Assembly: GCA_029987245.1 (NCBI GenBank) | Contig: DALTWG010000007.1 | Location: 1-44,713, forward strand | Direction of reading: 5' to 3' | Source of the DNA: Methanocorpusculum sp. | GTDB taxonomy: Archaea > Halobacteriota > Methanomicrobia > Methanomicrobiales > Methanocorpusculaceae | Length of the DNA: 44,713 nucleotides | In this document: positions 1 through 8,550 of the stretch, in pieces | Numbering within the stretch: the stretch's first letter is position 1 | How the letters are laid out: each line of letters begins with the position of its first letter | Position numbers and translations under genes: made by a program | The notes under the pieces: model-generated | What the model was told of the DNA's origin: nothing | The model's input: only the letters and a program-made list of their open reading frames with translations | The model's database searches: none

Positions 1-77
1 CCTGCCCAAGACCGAAGATTGGCGGAAAAACCATTTCTCTTTCGCTGATGCGAGACATGAACCACCCCCGCACCCGC

Positions 78-1268
78 TCACCTCATCTCCCGCATCCTAT
101 TCATCATCCCCGCTCTTTTTGCTCTTCCCGCGGCCCTCCGCCCCCGAATCCGTATCAGCTTCCCTGCCTTGTCCCGCAGCCACAGACCGCTTGCATCCGA
201 TTCAAACTCCTGCTCGAAATCCGTTTCGATACGCGGTTTCAGACTCGCATCATGCTTTTGCACCACCGCATTGACAAACTCCCGCTCCGACTTATAGACA
301 CCGTTTTTGAGATTTTCCGAATACCACTGCACCGAAACATACGGCGGCATATACGGGAAATACCTGTTCTGCATCATAATCTCAAATTCCCGGCATAAGA
401 GGCTGTCAATTTCGATTTCCGGACCAAGACCTGCATAACTGCGAGCCGCACTGCGCAGCGCAGCACACACATTTTTGCACACCGTCTGCAGCAGTTTGAC
501 AGAAAGCACCTCGCGTTCCCCCGTTTCCCGGTCGATTCTTCCGTCATTTTCAAAACCAAACAGACGGCCGCGGTAAATCCGCACCTCCGCGTTTTTTGCC
601 TGCAGCGCTATCTTTCTGATATCGGGCGATTCCGTTCCGCACCAGAGATAGAGTCCTGTACGCACCATATTTCCTGTCTCTTTGTCCGGAAGAGATGCCT
701 CCATGCAGAAAAAGTCGGCCGGCTCGAACCGTTTCTTCAGCGGGAAGTCCGCAAGCGTTTGTACCTTGTCATCCCATTTCAGAACATAATCGCCGTGTAC
801 AGTAAGACTGCGTCTATAGTGCAGCAGAAGACGGGGCGCAACTTTTCCGTCCCGGATTCCCTCAGAACGCGGGAGGGCAAAGTACATGCCCGATACAAGA
901 CCATACAAATCCTCTTTGTCCTCGTCATCCAAACCCCTGTACTGCCGGTGGTCCCGCCTGTATCTCAGGAGGGTGGTTCTGATATCAGCTATATTCATCG
1001 CTTCATAGACTTTGCGGCGGAGAACATCTGCCACGCCCGGGTCGTTTTCAATAAGCGATATCAGACTTTCGCGGGAGAATTTTCGTTCCGCAGTTATGTC
1101 CATATTTTCCAGCGCGTATTCGGCGGCCTTTTTCAGCCAGGAAGACATGGTAAGTCCTTCGGCGGCCGCGCAGGCGTCTATGCGTTCTTTCAGCGATTGC
1201 GGGATGCGAATCGTTAAACTTGCGTCCGCGGTTTCTTCGCGGGTGTCGGTTTTGGTCCGGGCGGTCAT
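78..1268 (-). CDS. ribbon-helix-helix N-terminal protein of unknown function
   Basis: The 396-residue product opens with a ribbon-helix-helix (Arc/MetJ type) segment at about residues 16-50: a beta strand with alternating residues (LTIRIP), then two helices ending in SSWLKKAAEYAL. Proteins of this fold bind DNA as dimers. I do not recognise the remaining 340 residues. They are mixed alpha/beta with a scattered set of cysteines and end in a strongly basic tail (RGRRAAGRAKRAG). It is much longer than an ordinary RHH antitoxin, so an effector or sensor domain is probably fused. The ATG at 1268 fits the RHH boundary. It is divergent from the frameshifted gene starting near 1478, and the 209-bp shared intergenic region could hold its operator. 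The function is open. Confidence 0.75.
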   Translation of the reverse strand: MTARTKTDTREETADASLTIRIPQSLKERIDACAAAEGLTMSSWLKKAAEYALENMDITAERKFSRESLISLIENDPGVADVLRRKVYEAMNIADIRTTLLRYRRDHRQYRGLDDEDKEDLYGLVSGMYFALPRSEGIRDGKVAPRLLLHYRRSLTVHGDYVLKWDDKVQTLADFPLKKRFEPADFFCMEASLPDKETGNMVRTGLYLWCGTESPDIRKIALQAKNAEVRIYRGRLFGFENDGRIDRETGEREVLSVKLLQTVCKNVCAALRSAARSYAGLGPEIEIDSLLCREFEIMMQNRYFPYMPPYVSVQWYSENLKNGVYKSEREFVNAVVQKHDASLKPRIETDFEQEFESDASGLWLRDKAGKLIRIRGRRAAGRAKRAGMMNRMREMR

Positions 1269-1477
1269 GTATGTATTATAGGTTTCGCTTCTTTTTATAA
1301 TTTGTCTTACACTGCAAGACGTTACATTGATGTATTTTCAGGAGAATGTATGTGTATGCGTCCGGTGGTGATGTGCAAAAAAGAGTGCAGAAAAAATGTT
1401 GAAATCCATCTTTGAATTGAATTAAAATCCTGTACCGGTCTGAAACAGGTCCGGAGGGATTTGAGTACATACGTCGA
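1269..1477. promoter_or_regulatory. divergent intergenic region with AT-rich promoter-like stretches
   Basis: This gap separates two divergent unknown genes. An AT-rich stretch near 1287-1303 (read on the minus strand) could be the TATA element for the RHH gene. The stretch GAATTAAAATCC near 1418-1430 could serve the plus-strand gene. If the RHH protein autoregulates, its site would be here. No convincing operator repeat was identified, so the assignment is positional. Confidence 0.3.
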
Positions 1478-3290
1478 ATGTTGAACACTCCCGGCAGCGG
1501 ATGCTGTCAAAATATGGTAAGACACATGATTACAATACCGTTAGAAAAACTTGAACCGACCGTTGAACAACTCATCAGAAAAATCCTTGGCCGCCCGTGG
1601 TCAAATGTGGACCCGTTCAGTACGGAGGTGCAGAAACATATAAGAAAAGAGAAGAAGGAGAAGAAAGGTTTCGAAATCCTGATTGAGCAGAGTGTGCAGA
1701 ATGTGTATCTGAAACTTGCGGACTCGCTTGCAAGCGGCGATGATGAAGGAAATCTGCTGTATCTTTTGAGTAAGCCGGTCTGTTTCACCGATGCATTTGA
1801 ACTGCGCCGGTTTAAAGAACAGCTGAAAGAGGTGATGACCGGAGATGAGGTGGAGCATGATTCTGATGAGGATATTCTTGCAGAGAGTCTGTTATACTGC
1901 CTCGGGCGGGACAAGGCAGATGAGTGGTTCGGTCTTGCGCAGGGGATTTATGCGTATGCGGATAATGCTGCAAAGCACCTTACCGCCTGGGGCCCTGCCA
2001 GGGCGCGTGATTATTTTGTTTCGCTGAAGCGGTTTGTTTCTGCGATGATAAAGAGCGCGGCAAAAGCCGGTGAAGATGAGGAAAAAGCCGCGGAGGAGGC
2101 AGAGGAAACATACGAGGAGGAGGTTCATGAAACGGCTTTCGATCTGTACTGTCTGATGTGCAGAAAGTATGCGCTTTCCTTCTATCATTTCAGGGAGTTG
2201 TATGATGTTTCACCGCGGTTTACGAAATACGGCAAGTTCACTGCCGCGATGCTTCGTTATCCGGCACCGGGCAAGGGCTGTCTTTCTCCGGAGGGGGGGG
2301 CTCGATGTTTCGGCGGCAGCGAAGGTCGTCGCGTTTGCATACGCAGGGTATCTGTCGGGAAAGAACTGCAATATGTATGCCCACATTCAGAAAAATGCCT
2401 CATCTCTGGTGTTCCATGCGACGGTGAAAAACGTTCGCGAATTTGAACTTGCTTTAGGGGTTGTTCTGTTTACGCTTCGGCGCAACCGCGAGCTGAAGGA
2501 AAAAACGGCGGCGGAGCTTTGTTCGCTTCTTGAGATGGAAAATCCGTTTGCACAAAAGGAGGTGCCTCGCCGCGAAGGTATGCGGCTTTATTCGGGCCGT
2601 GACCGTATGGATAATGCTTTGGAGCATCTGGTTTCTGCGGAGGTTTCTCTCTATGCTGAAAGATACGGGTTCATGTGCGAAGCGGAGGTTGAGCGTGCTG
2701 TTTCGGAGGCAAAGAGGTTTGCTTTGTCCGGTTTGGATTCGGAGGAGTCGCGTAAAGAGTTTTATGCGGCGCTGCACAGTATTTTCGAGCAGTGGGGTCC
2801 GGTTCATGCAAAGGTCATGGCGCAGAGTCTTCTGTCCGGGTGCCTGAGGCTTGAAGGTGACAGGACGGGTGACGCGCAGCTGCGGCTGGATGGTGCAAAA
2901 GCGGAGATGTACCGCGCTGCTGCGGTCAGGAATGCGGGGGCTGTGGTTTTGCGCAGCGGTGAGGAGTCCCGGTTCCGCGGTCTTTCGGAGAAGGTTTCGG
3001 CTATGGTTTCGGGTAAGGTGAAGAATGTGCCGGTGTTTTCGATTAACGGTACGGCAAAGCGTATTACGGGGTTTGCCCGGGCTCTGGCGCGGTTTGAGGG
3101 GCGTCGCGGAGGTATGTCATTCGGGGGCCATCTGGCTCTTCTGCGCTATATCGAAGATGAGCTTGAGCGTCTTGACCGGTTTAATGCGTCGGTTCCGTTC
3201 AGGTCGTATAATCTTGCGGGGCTTTCGAACGGGGTGTATGAGGCGGTGTGTGCGGCGTTCGGGTTTGTGCCGTGTGTGCGGGTGGGGTAA
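1478..3290 (+). pseudogene. large hypothetical protein split by a +1 frameshift at a G8 tract
   Basis: Two overlapping reading frames form one gene. Frame 2 runs from ATG 1478 (or ATG 1526, which gives a tidier MITIPLEKLEP start) and stops at 2446. Frame 3 is coding-like from about 2301 to the stop at 3290. Both frames read sensibly up to and after the run of eight G at 2293-2300; removing one G joins them into about 603 residues reading SPEGG-LDVSAAAK across the junction. The protein is largely helical and has a very acidic stretch at about residues 190-210. Two segments, at WGPARARDYF and WGPVHAKVMA, look like a weak internal repeat. I do not recognise the family. It could be a decayed gene, a homopolymer sequencing error, a phase-variable gene, or one read by slippage. 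Confidence 0.6.
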
Positions 3291-3332
3291 TTTCGGTTTA
3301 CTATGAAAAAAGAAACGCAGATAAATGCTTCT

Positions 3333-3349
3333 TCGCCCTCAGAGGGCGA
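3333..3349. terminator. perfect 8-bp hairpin between convergent genes
   Basis: TCGCCCTC-A-GAGGGCGA is a perfect inverted repeat lying between the end of the frameshifted plus-strand gene (3290) and the end of the minus-strand winged-helix gene (3400). A T-rich stretch follows on the plus strand near 3364-3370. It probably helps end transcription or protects a 3' end. Archaeal termination depends mainly on U-tracts, so the role is inferred. Confidence 0.4.
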
Positions 3350-3399
3350 GGGACAAATTCACGTTTTTATAGCACACTACGTGAACAGTTACAAAAAAA

Positions 3400-3813
3400 T
3401 TACTTTATCTCAGAGAACGCAAGGTCATAAACCCATTCCTCAAGCATGGGACACTCCGCGACATTGCACTCATCGCTGCACGCAACACAAGGGACAATCG
3501 ACTCCCCCGCCATCAGAAGCATCGGGTCAAACTCAAGGCACTCATCAACAGACTCATCCGCCTCAGCCCCCGTCGAGACTCCGGCCATCTTTGCCTGCGC
3601 GACCGCACAAATCCGGTACGTCCGGGAAGAACCGTTTTTGTCCTGACTGCGCGTAACAAGCCCCGCGTCAAGAAGACGCACAAGAAGCCTGGTGCAGTCC
3701 CTGCTGCTGATTTCAAGTTCCTTCCACAAATCGTTTTGCAGAACACCTGTTCTTTTAGACCGGATAAGAGTAATCGCCCTCGTATCCAGCTCGGTATAAT
3801 CTAATTTTACCAT
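3400..3813 (-). CDS. winged-helix protein with C-terminal Fe-S-type cysteines, TFE-beta/RPC39-like
   Basis: The product has 137 residues. Residues 5-70 form a winged helix-turn-helix (GVLQNDLWKELEIS, then RLLVRLLDAGLV). After a variable linker the C-terminus carries C109-x2-C112-x3-C116-x4-C121 followed by MLEEW. In human RPC39 and in archaeal TFE-beta, a wHTH is followed by a cubane Fe-S domain whose last cysteine precedes a similar Y/M-L-x-x-W element. The order and spacing here agree, so I propose a TFE-beta-like basal transcription factor; this is inference. An Fe-S-sensing wHTH regulator of another family is the alternative. The start lies 2 bp after the LSm stop codon, so the two genes are very likely co-transcribed. 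Confidence 0.65.
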   Translation of the reverse strand: MVKLDYTELDTRAITLIRSKRTGVLQNDLWKELEISSRDCTRLLVRLLDAGLVTRSQDKNGSSRTYRICAVAQAKMAGVSTGAEADESVDECLEFDPMLLMAGESIVPCVACSDECNVAECPMLEEWVYDLAFSEIK

Positions 3814-3815
3814 AT

Positions 3816-4049
3816 TCAGTTCAGAGGAGAGATGCTCAAAATGTTATTTCCGCGAATCACAACCGTGCCCAGATTTCTCTTGCTTCCGGCACGAAACTCC
3901 ACCGCATCCTCTAAGTGGAGATTAAGATACTCGTCCATTGCAACAAGAGTACCCTCGAATTTACAGCCCTCGTCTTTTATTTCAACAGCAATCTTTGAGT
4001 CAACCAGGGAAGTGACTTTTTTGATCGGAAGAACGATACTGCTAACCAT
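3816..4049 (-). CDS. Sm-like archaeal protein (LSm)
   Basis: This 77-residue product matches the full Sm fold. Sm1 covers about residues 10-45 (KKVTSLVDSKIAVEIKDEG, then GTLVAMDEYLNLHLEDA) and Sm2 is the terminal TVVIRGNNILSIS, which holds the RGNNI form of the RNA-binding RG motif. Archaeal LSm proteins form hexameric or heptameric rings that bind U-rich RNA. A longer reading frame begins at 4103, but its extra residues are not Sm-like, so ATG 4049 is preferred. It lies downstream of the topoisomerase VI genes in genome order but is read on the same strand toward lower coordinates from its own AT-rich upstream region. It is followed after 2 bp by the winged-helix/Fe-S gene. Confidence 0.9.
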   Translation of the reverse strand: MVSSIVLPIKKVTSLVDSKIAVEIKDEGCKFEGTLVAMDEYLNLHLEDAVEFRAGSKRNLGTVVIRGNNILSISPLN

Positions 4050-4127
4050 AGTAATAATATATTTGTTTTGAATGATTATTAACTGTGCGATTTGTACCCG
4101 CACACAGACAAAAAAGAGAGGAAAGAA

Positions 4128-5237
4128 TTACCTCTTCAAAACCCCCGCCTCCGAAAGCATCTCCGGCAGATACTCCTTCGTAACGAAATCCAGACCATGC
4201 GACGCAAACGCCTGCTGTTCTGACTTCAACCCCATCTGCAGCTGCAGATTAATCTCCTTCTTCCAGAAATCCGCATTGACACCCGTTGTAAACCGCGGGT
4301 CAGTGAGCTCCGCCCGCAAAGCCTCCACATCCTTGTCAGAGAGCTTGTCCGCCGGCAGATTATAGCGCTGAATATCCGACGGCTTCAAACCGATGAACTT
4401 GGCCGACGGCGTTGCAAGGAAATCCGAGATATGGGCCGTTTTAATCGAACCATAGGCAACCGACGCATAAATCCGGTAGGACCACGGGTCACCATCAGTG
4501 AAGACAATAATCGGCAGCTTCAGCTCCTCATTGAGCCGTTTAAGCATCCGCCGCGACGCCCGCGTCGGCTGACCTTTCAAATGGAACAGGATAACATTAT
4601 AATCCTCATCAAAACCGTTTTCCTGCAGACGCGAAAACATACCGCCTGTTTCAAGCGCAATCACACAGGATGCATCATGGTCAACGAGTTCCACCGTATC
4701 CACATTGTTCGGGATATTGTAGCCTGCCTCACCCACATCATCCTGACAGTGGATAAGCTTCGGACCCCGGCGCGTGTTTTCCCGCACCCGCAGCGGCCCA
4801 AACATCGACGCCCCGTCCTCTTCAGGCCGCATGTGGAACTGTTCCCGCTGGAGTTTGGTGATAATTTCCAGATCCTCGACCAGATAGTTGCTCTCGTTTT
4901 GCGCATGGAACGCAGCCTGCTTCCAGCCCTCCGAGATGTAATACATTTCTCTTAATGTCGAGGAACGGTTTTCGGTAAGCTGCATTTTGATGAAATCGAT
5001 GACATACGCCATCTTCAGCATGTGAATGGCGGATTTGGCCGTTCCCGCGTCGCGCGTCGACTCTTTGTCGCCGTATTTCCAGACATTGGCGTCCGCATCA
5101 TGTTCGATGTTGTTCTTCGTTCTGGTCGGAAGCGTAATCGTCGGGACCGTGCCCGAATCCAGCTGGTCGTACCAGACCTTTGCAATTTCCATTAACCGCT
5201 TTTTGGAAGCGGCGTCTATTTCTCTCATGTCAGGCAT
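4128..5237 (-). CDS. top6A: DNA topoisomerase VI subunit A
   Basis: This is the 369-residue DNA-cleaving subunit of the type IIB topoisomerase, related to Spo11. The 5Y-CAP winged-helix domain holds the active-site region TLREMYYIS, with Tyr99-Tyr100, one of which makes the transient link to DNA. The Toprim domain follows, with its acidic metal-binding motif visible in IIVFTDGDPWSY. The length is normal for the family. The ATG at 5237 lies inside the end of top6B, giving an 8-bp overlap, so the two subunits are translationally coupled for A2B2 assembly. The enzyme relaxes and decatenates DNA in an ATP-dependent way and is the main archaeal type II topoisomerase. Identification is firm. Confidence 0.97.
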   Translation of the reverse strand: MPDMREIDAASKKRLMEIAKVWYDQLDSGTVPTITLPTRTKNNIEHDADANVWKYGDKESTRDAGTAKSAIHMLKMAYVIDFIKMQLTENRSSTLREMYYISEGWKQAAFHAQNESNYLVEDLEIITKLQREQFHMRPEEDGASMFGPLRVRENTRRGPKLIHCQDDVGEAGYNIPNNVDTVELVDHDASCVIALETGGMFSRLQENGFDEDYNVILFHLKGQPTRASRRMLKRLNEELKLPIIVFTDGDPWSYRIYASVAYGSIKTAHISDFLATPSAKFIGLKPSDIQRYNLPADKLSDKDVEALRAELTDPRFTTGVNADFWKKEINLQLQMGLKSEQQAFASHGLDFVTKEYLPEMLSEAGVLKR

Positions 5238-7089
5238 CTAAATCCACCACCACTTTCAGGTTTTCTGCAACCCCTTGTATATCAATCATCCCGCCGCCCG
5301 CGCCGGTGTATTCCACCTCAAAGAACTCGCCCGCGGCCAGAGTGAATTTCCAGACCTTGGTCCATTCCCCGTCCGATTCCGAGGAAAACGCCGGAGGAAT
5401 GGCGGCGTCTTCTGCGGAGTCGCCGGAAATGTCATAAAGCGTGATTTCCTGCGGCTTGGTTGTGTAATTGTCAATATGAATATTGATGCGCCCGTTTGCG
5501 GTGCGCTTTTTCAAAACAACCCGGCGCATAATGCGGCCCTCGATAAGCGAGGTGTCCGGCGTGGGAAGTTCCACGATTTCACCTACTTTTTGGGCAATCA
5601 GCGGAATCACTGCACAGATAGCGCGGGCCCGGTCATCGGCGAGTTTGTTTTTCTCGCGGCGCGAAAGAAACGTCTTCAAATCGCGGCCCAGTTCCTGCAA
5701 AGCAAGAATAATCTCGCGTTCAACCTCGGGCACCGTGGCGACTGCGTCTTTTGATTCACTGGTGAAGGGCACGTTTGTTGCCGCTACGTGAACCAGAATT
5801 AAAATCGGACCAACCGGAAGCCCCTGCTGGGACAAGCCGTAGGTCTTCCAGTTTACCGTCTGCACCGCGTCGGTGATGGCGCATGCCCCCTGTTGATAAA
5901 GCAGGGGCACGCGGTTTGCAAAGCGCAAAAGCGTTGCCTGGCCGTCTGAAGAGAGGTTCCCTCCGTAGCCGATGGCAGCTTCCACGATAAAAGAGTGGCC
6001 GCCGTAGACATTGCCCGGCCGGGTGCGTGCCTTGATGAAATCAAGCTGGAACTCTTTTTCCATGCCTTTTACAATGAGTTCCTCGGTAATCGGCGACAGA
6101 CACTGGGATGCGGGCGGGGCAGGGATTTTGGTTGTCTGCATCGCGTCAAGAAGCGGCGAAAGTTCGGCAAGCGTAATCGCAGATGCCTTCTTTTTCGGGT
6201 CGATTTTTGCCGTATGGCATATTTCATCCGCGGTCTTTTCCCCGACACGGGAGAAACTGTCGATAAGGAACTCTTTTGCAGGCAAATCGCAGGCCGCCGC
6301 CATGCGTTTTAAGATGCCGAGTTCGATACCGTACGGGTGAGGTTTGATGGACTCAGGACACGGCGGGACCTCTGATGAAACCCGGTCGAAGATGAAGGAT
6401 TCGTCATCAAGTTCCACACGGAAGCGGGCGTGCGGGTTGACGATGGAAGTGTACTTGAGGTATTCGAGCAGTTTTTTGCGTGCGGCGGTGCTGGATTTAA
6501 ATTCCAGCTCGATTCTGGTGCCGTGCGGCAGAATCCAGTCGATTTCCTCGTCCGAATGCACTTCCGGCTCATTTCGCTCGGTTTTGATAGTAAGGCTCAT
6601 TTTGTGCGCCTTGCGTTTTGCATCGGTCCTGGATATTACAACAGCGGGCCTGCCGGTGGTAAGCTGCGCGTAAAGCACGGCGGCTGAAATACCGATTCCC
6701 TGCTGTCCGCGTGTCTGGCGAACCTGGTGGAAGCGCGAGCCGTAGAGGAGTTTTGCAAATACGGCAGGCATTTTTTCCGGAATAATGCCGGGTCCGTTGT
6801 CTTCTACGACGACTTTGAAGACATCAGTGCCGATTTTGCGCACCGATACGAGAATATCAGGCAGAACCTGGGCTTCTTCGCAGGCATCAAGGGAGTTGTC
6901 GATTGCTTCTTTGACGGTGGTAATGATTCCGCGCACGGGCGAATCAAAGCCGAGCATGTGTTTGTTTTTCTCAAAGAATTCCGCCACGCTGATTTCCCGC
7001 TGTTTGCTTGCGAGTTCTTCGGCAAGGATTTTGTCGGGTTTTTCCGCTGCGGTCTTCGGTGAGGATTTTTTCGTTTTTTCCGAGGGCAT
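5230..7089 (-). CDS. top6B: DNA topoisomerase VI subunit B
   Basis: This is the 619-residue ATPase subunit. The GHKL (Bergerat) fold is clear: the N-box with Asn65 in EAIDNSLDA, the DNGPGI motif at residues 97-102, and the glycine-rich lid near RGQQGIG at 127-133. A helix-two-turn-helix region and a transducer domain follow; the lysine in TSESKDAVA of the transducer would contact the ATP gamma phosphate. About 100 C-terminal residues, rich in beta strands, look like the Ig-like domain known from Methanosarcina Top6B. The gene is first in the top6B-top6A pair and overlaps top6A by 8 bp. The start at 7089 gives a basic leader (MPSEKTKKSS) before the conserved core. Confidence 0.97.
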   Translation of the reverse strand: MPSEKTKKSSPKTAAEKPDKILAEELASKQREISVAEFFEKNKHMLGFDSPVRGIITTVKEAIDNSLDACEEAQVLPDILVSVRKIGTDVFKVVVEDNGPGIIPEKMPAVFAKLLYGSRFHQVRQTRGQQGIGISAAVLYAQLTTGRPAVVISRTDAKRKAHKMSLTIKTERNEPEVHSDEEIDWILPHGTRIELEFKSSTAARKKLLEYLKYTSIVNPHARFRVELDDESFIFDRVSSEVPPCPESIKPHPYGIELGILKRMAAACDLPAKEFLIDSFSRVGEKTADEICHTAKIDPKKKASAITLAELSPLLDAMQTTKIPAPPASQCLSPITEELIVKGMEKEFQLDFIKARTRPGNVYGGHSFIVEAAIGYGGNLSSDGQATLLRFANRVPLLYQQGACAITDAVQTVNWKTYGLSQQGLPVGPILILVHVAATNVPFTSESKDAVATVPEVEREIILALQELGRDLKTFLSRREKNKLADDRARAICAVIPLIAQKVGEIVELPTPDTSLIEGRIMRRVVLKKRTANGRINIHIDNYTTKPQEITLYDISGDSAEDAAIPPAFSSESDGEWTKVWKFTLAAGEFFEVEYTGAGGGMIDIQGVAENLKVVVDLDA

Positions 7090-7162
7090 TTGATTATGCT
7101 TATTATATGAGGGGATGAGATTTGAGGTTTGTGATTAGGAGTATGTAAATGAAAAGAAACAT

Positions 7163-8233
7163 TCATTTACATGCGTTATATCCGGTCCCCGCACATGCCT
7201 TTACCTCCTCCTCCCGCTCTGCCAGCACACACCCGCCGCTGTGCTCACCCCCGACAAGCCCTGCCTTTTGCAGCCTGAGAAAAAGCGGTGAGGAAAGCGC
7301 ACTTTTAAGCGAACAGTCTTTCAGATTGCAGTCCGCATACGGCGAAAAAGGACAGGGTTCTGCGGCGCCCGTAGGGCTGATATGGAAAAATCCCCGGCCT
7401 GCGGCAAGACAGCCGCCCATAAACTCCTCATCCCCCGGAAACGAAATGAACCATTTGTCAGGCACCGCCTTTCGTGCGTGCGCAAGAAGACCGCCCAGCT
7501 CTTTTCGCATCGCAGGCGTAAGCTCACGCGCCCGCGACGCACCCGCAGGCGCCGTATATTCAATAAACAACACGATCGCGGAGCGCAGATTTGCAAGAAA
7601 ATCCGTATCTAAAAGACTTGCATACGAATCCGCATCAACCGTGATGCTTTGCCCGAACAGAATTCTGCGGCGCACCAGTTCGTCTAAAAAAGCGGAAATA
7701 CGCGCAAACGTCCCCTCCCCGCGCCGCGCATCGGTGTTTTCCCCTTCAAAACTTACTACCGGAAACAGATTTTTATGCTCTGCAAAGAGCGTAAAAATCT
7801 CCTCATCAAAAATAGTGCCGTTGGTAAACACCGGAAACAAAAGATTCGGATGCCCTGCCGCGGCATATAGAATTTCGCGGCGCATCAGCGGCTCGCCTCC
7901 TGCAAGAAGGATAAAAGAAATGCCAAGCGCCTCGGCTTCGCAAAATATCCGCTCCCATTCGGGAATTGAGAGTTCTCCGCCTGAAGGCCGGTCAAAACAG
8001 ATATGATTTGCGCGGGCATAGCAGCCCGCACAGTGCAGATTGCAGGACTGCGTTACGCTTGCAATTAAAAAAAGCGGAACATGCAGCCCCTCTTTTGCAA
8101 CATCCTTCCGCCGCGACGCCTGACGCAGTTCTATGGCGCTGTATTTTGCAAGAAAAAGCGGGTCTTTTACGACAGAAGACAGCAGACGTTTGGTGCCGTC
8201 GGTCAGATACTCGCCAAGCCCCGCATTATCCAT
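7163..8233 (-). CDS. radical SAM protein
   Basis: A 356-residue radical SAM enzyme. The [4Fe-4S] motif is C64-x3-C68-x2-C71 (SCNLHCAGCYA), followed by the GGEP motif (LLAGGEPLM) that binds the amino group of SAM. C-terminal cysteines (CPFSPYADCNLKDC, and later GGC and NAC) suggest one or more auxiliary clusters of SPASM type, as in peptide- or protein-modifying enzymes. The substrate cannot be read from sequence. A longer frame begins at 8287, but ATG 8233 lies 1 bp from the stop of the ferredoxin-thioredoxin reductase gene and is the better start. The pairing with that gene suggests an electron supply or redox-linked role, which is inference. Confidence 0.85.
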   Translation of the reverse strand: MDNAGLGEYLTDGTKRLLSSVVKDPLFLAKYSAIELRQASRRKDVAKEGLHVPLFLIASVTQSCNLHCAGCYARANHICFDRPSGGELSIPEWERIFCEAEALGISFILLAGGEPLMRREILYAAAGHPNLLFPVFTNGTIFDEEIFTLFAEHKNLFPVVSFEGENTDARRGEGTFARISAFLDELVRRRILFGQSITVDADSYASLLDTDFLANLRSAIVLFIEYTAPAGASRARELTPAMRKELGGLLAHARKAVPDKWFISFPGDEEFMGGCLAAGRGFFHISPTGAAEPCPFSPYADCNLKDCSLKSALSSPLFLRLQKAGLVGGEHSGGCVLAEREEEVKACAGTGYNACK

Positions 8234-8234
8234 A

Positions 8235-8531
8235 TTACTCGCGCTTGAAAAACAGATAACAGTGACAGTGCCCGTCGCGCGCAACATCCTCTTCCGATGC
8301 TTTGCAGGGGCAGATATTTTCCTTGTTTACCTCCGGGTCGGCGGATACAATCCGGCACGGACAGTAACGCTTTCCGTGGATAATTTTATTGCGGGCAAGT
8401 CCTTCGATAACCGAATCGGCGATATCTTTGTTTTCATTCAGCACCCAGCCGCGCTGCGCCGCGGCTTTTTCGATGGACGGGCGCATTTTCTCCGCCCCGG
8501 CTTTGATTTCTTCTCTTGAGGGCTGCTCCAT
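8235..8531 (-). CDS. ftrB: ferredoxin-thioredoxin reductase catalytic subunit-like protein
   Basis: The 98-residue product has the diagnostic CPC (57-59), CPC (74-76) and CHC (89-91) triplets of the FTR catalytic beta subunit. In characterised FTRs these cysteines hold a [4Fe-4S] cluster next to a redox disulfide that passes electrons from ferredoxin to thioredoxin. The spacings between the triplets are 14 and 12 residues, somewhat different from the 16 and 8 of plant and cyanobacterial enzymes, as befits a divergent archaeal member. No FTR variable subunit is seen nearby; methanogen FTR-like proteins commonly lack it. It is followed after 1 bp by the radical SAM gene. Confidence 0.88.
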   Translation of the reverse strand: MEQPSREEIKAGAEKMRPSIEKAAAQRGWVLNENKDIADSVIEGLARNKIIHGKRYCPCRIVSADPEVNKENICPCKASEEDVARDGHCHCYLFFKRE

Positions 8532-8550
8532 ATCTGTATATTTCTCCTGA

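Noticed and set aside
3303..3656. Plus-strand open frame rich in Pro and Thr opposite the winged-helix gene
   Set aside because: It is antisense to a well-supported gene and has low-complexity, non-conserved text.
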